From: JBBRZM01 sp963813635
GTDB lineage: Bacteria; Actinomycetota; Acidimicrobiia; IMCC26256; JBBRZM01
Direction of reading: 5' to 3'
Length of the DNA stretch: 64,000 nt
Assembly: GCA_963813635.1 (NCBI GenBank)
Contig: CAWEZO010000012.1
Location: forward strand, 1 to 64,000
Positions 62,028 through 64,000 of the stretch are shown here, one piece after another (position 1 is the stretch's first letter; each line of letters begins with the position of its first letter). Made by a program: the position numbers and the translations under genes. Under the pieces are notes generated by a model, which did not search any database, was not told the DNA's origin, and saw only the letters and a program-made list of their open reading frames with translations.

Positions 62028-62775
62028 CGCGCGAGCCGGAGCTGCTCGGGCAGACCGTCGTCGTGATCGGCGGCAGCGCCGGCATCGGGCTCGAGACCGC
62101 CCGGCGCGCCCGCGCCGAGGGCGCCGACGTCATCCTGACCGGCCGCGATCCCGAGCGCCTCGAGCAGGCCGCGACCGAGCTCGGCGCGCGAGCACCGCGG
62201 CCTTCGACGCCACCGACTTCGACCGCGCTCGAGACGTTCTTCGACGAGCTGCCCGACGCCGATCGACCACGTGATGGTCACGGCCGGCCGGCCCCTACTA
62301 CGCGCCGCTGGCCGACATCGACTTCGACGAGGCGCGCCGCGACGTCGAGCGCGCATCTGATGCTGCCGATCGCAGGTCGCCCGGCACGCCGCCGGCAAGG
62401 TGCGCCCCGGCGGCACGCTGCTGTTCATGGGCGGCACCGGCGGCCGCCGCACCGGCGCCGGGCTCGGCGATCATCTCGGCGGTCACCGCCGCGCTGCCCG
62501 CGCTGACCGCGAACCTCGCGCTCGAGCTCGCGCCGGTCCGCGTCAACCTCATCGCCGCCGGGTTCGTCGACACGCCGCTGTCGGCGTCGCTGCTCGGCGA
62601 CGAGCTCGACGCGCGCCGCGAGGAGCTCCGCACGACGCTGCCGATCGGGCGCGTCGTCGGACCGGCCGACGTCGCCGCGCTCGCCGTCCACCTCATGACC
62701 AACACGGCGCTCACCGGCGCGACCTACGACATCGACGGCGGCCAGCAGCTCGTCTGCTCGCACCGCGACCTGAAG
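62024..62775 (+). CDS. short-chain dehydrogenase/reductase, frameshifted
   Basis: SDR of about 240 aa: GQTVVVIGGSAGIGLETARRARAEG at the start, DHVMVTAGGPYYAPL in the middle, FMGGTGGRR where the Ser motif is expected, and PVRVNLIAAGFVDTPL near the end. The YxxxK pair is not evident; the position reads ISAVTAAL. It may be an atypical member. Frameshifts lie near 62190, 62270-62400 and 62465. The end is uncertain because the frame runs on past GGQQLV. Confidence 0.7.
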
Positions 62776-62784
62776 GGGACCAGC

Positions 62785-63227
62785 ATGCGCTCCGACATCG
62801 CACCCGGCGGCACGTTCCCCGACTACGAGCTGCCCGATCACACCGACACGTCCCGCGCAGGCTCAGCGAGCTGCAGGGCGACGATCCGATGATCCTCACG
62901 CTCGCGCGCGGCCACTACTGCCCGAAGGAGCACCAGCAGCACCTCGAGCTGGCCGCGTTCCAGTCCGAAGATCGCCGTGGCCTACACCCAGATCGTCACG
63001 ATCTCGACCGACGAGCACCACGACGCTGCAGGAGTTCCGCGCGTCGGTCGGCGCCCAGTGGACCTTCCTCTCCGACCCGGGACGGATCGATCCAGCAGGA
63101 CCTCGACATCCAGGAGTACACCGACCCCGACCACGACCCGATGATCCCGCACACGCTCGTGCTCAAGCCGGGCCTGGTCGTCCACAGCATCTACAACGGC
63201 TCTGTCGTGGGAGGAGGCGGCCGATGA
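62785..63227 (+). CDS. redoxin/AhpC-TSA-like peroxiredoxin, frameshifted
   Basis: Thioredoxin-fold protein starting at ATG 62785 behind AAGGGG: MRSDIAPGGTFPDYELPDH. The peroxidatic-type Cys is in ARGHYCPKEHQQHLELAAF. The segments IAVAYTQIVTIS, FRASVGAQWTFLSD and IQEYTDPDHDPMIPHTLVLK follow across about four frameshifts. The end after VVHSIYNG looks cut short compared with relatives. Together with the disulfide reductase it could form a thiol-based redox pair. Confidence 0.7.
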
Positions 63228-63252
63228 ATGACCTTCCGGCGCCGGCACGGCG

Positions 63253-63278
63253 AGAGCCGGCCCCGAGGGACCGGCTCT
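63253..63278. terminator. hairpin between redoxin and tRNA genes
   Basis: AGAGCCGG and CCGGCTCT around a 10-base loop. It could terminate both the plus-strand redoxin transcript and the minus-strand tRNA. Confidence 0.5.
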
Positions 63279-63290
63279 GACCTGCATAAA

Positions 63291-63367
<77 letters not shown>

Positions 63368-63443
63368 GCGTGCCGATCAAGCTACCACGGGCGTCTCGGG
63401 CGCTGAGGGGCCGTGGGAGACCAGGACGAACTCGGCGCCCCGG

Positions 63444-64000
63444 TCACAATGCTCCACCGCGCTCGCGCCGCAAGACCGCCCGCGCCGCGTGCCAGCCGCA
63501 CATCCCGTGCACGCCGCCGCCCGGGGGCGTCGACGATGAGCACAGATAGAGGCCACGCCGCGGAGTGACCCATGGCCGCAACGACATCACCGGTCTGGTG
63601 AGGAGTTGCCGGAGGTCGCCCGCACCGCCGTTGATGTCGCCACCCACAGAGTTCGCGTTGTGAGCTTCGAGCGCCACCGTGTTCATCACATGTCGATCGA
63701 GCACGAGGTCACGAAAGCCGGGGGCGACGCGTTCCACCTGCGCTTCGATTTGTGACGTGCAATCGCGCGTCGACCCGTTGGGCACATGGCAATACGCCCA
63801 TGCGACGTGCTTCCCGGTCGGGGCGCGGCTCGCGTCGACGACGCTGGGTTGCACGAAGATCACATACGGCCGTTCCGAATGAAGGCCGGCGTGTACTTCG
63901 GCCTCCGATGCGGCGATCTCGCCGAGTGTTCCGCCGAGATGCACCGTGGCGGCGCGCCGCGCGTCACTCGCAGTCCAGGGGACCGGTCCCTCGAGCGCCC
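63444..64000 (-). CDS. CrtI-like FAD-dependent oxidoreductase, 5'-partial
   Basis: The C-terminal ~185 residues of a phytoene-desaturase-like/NAD(P)-FAD oxidoreductase; the rest lies beyond the window. Visible features are VHLGGTLGEIAASE, VAWAYCHVPNG and the C-terminal FAD-binding end RRGLYLCSSSTPPGGGVHGMCGWHAAR. The frame is open to the window edge. It likely oxidises a lipid or terpenoid. It lies downstream of and on the same strand as nothing else in view; tRNA-fMet follows. Confidence 0.8.
   Translation of the reverse strand, partial: ALEGPVPWTASDARRAATVHLGGTLGEIAASEAEVHAGLHSERPYVIFVQPSVVDASRAPTGKHVAWAYCHVPNGSTRDCTSQIEAQVERVAPGFRDLVLDRHVMNTVALEAHNANSVGGDINGGAGDLRQLLTRPVMSLRPWVTPRRGLYLCSSSTPPGGGVHGMCGWHAARAVLRRERGGAL

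Overview
This 64 kb window is high-GC DNA from an actinobacterium. The genes point to a soil or freshwater member of Acidimicrobiia or a related Actinomycetota lineage. Supporting signs are F420-type LLM oxidoreductases, a furA-katG pair, several TetR-controlled acyl-CoA catabolic clusters, a fused CysNC, and GTG/TTG starts with ATGA-type gene overlaps. The class-level assignment is inference.

Layout. (1) 1-21.3 kb is catabolic cluster A: thiolase-fold protein plus DUF35 partner, FadD3-like ligase, second acyl-CoA ligase, KshB-like reductase, CoA transferase, LLM oxidoreductase, SDR, carboxymuconolactone decarboxylase-like protein, Rieske oxygenase, two amidohydrolases, a B12 acyl-CoA mutase in two subunits, enoyl-CoA hydratase, TetR, and a lipoprotein hydrolase. 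Several of its intergenic regions share a RAGAATGnCATT-type motif. (2) 21.3-37.3 kb is cluster B: P450, acyl-CoA dehydrogenase, fused two-oxoacid dehydrogenase E1, three SDRs, acyl-CoA ligase, enoyl-CoA hydratase, TetR, amidohydrolase, cyclase, Baeyer-Villiger-type monooxygenase, Rieske oxygenase and a SnoaL-like protein. Five divergent promoters here carry one 18-bp palindrome, TTGTACCGnnCGGTACAA, so the cluster looks like a single regulon. (3) 37.4-43.6 kb holds a class II aldolase, two intact P450s between truncated gene remnants, an amidohydrolase paralogous to the one in cluster A, and a third TetR with its own palindrome. (4) 43.7-46.5 kb is furA-katG with a near-consensus, probably leaderless promoter. 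(5) 46.6-53.7 kb is a six-gene overlapping operon: alcohol dehydrogenase, SDR, alkylsulfatase-like metallo-hydrolase, sulfotransferase, cysD, cysNC, with a divergent IclR regulator. It looks like a self-contained sulfoconjugation unit with its own PAPS supply. (6) 54.6-59.5 kb has gene remnants, an LLM oxidoreductase, and a molybdopterin oxidoreductase/DUF6457/HxlR operon. (7) 60-64 kb has a VOC protein, flavoprotein disulfide reductase, SDR, redoxin, initiator tRNA-fMet and the end of a CrtI-like oxidoreductase. A degenerate copy of the tRNA-fMet 3' end at 46.5 kb is a direct repeat of the tRNA end at 63.3 kb and may mark an old 16.7-kb island.

Many genes (roughly 35 of about 57) are broken by single-base frameshifts, including conserved ones such as katG, cysD and cysNC. 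In most of them the protein continues intact in another frame after the break. The likeliest cause is indel error in the assembly, so these are annotated as composite CDSs spanning the whole gene. Stretches 38.9-42.9 kb and 49.4-59.5 kb are nearly free of such breaks. Positions of frameshifts and ends of composite genes are approximate.
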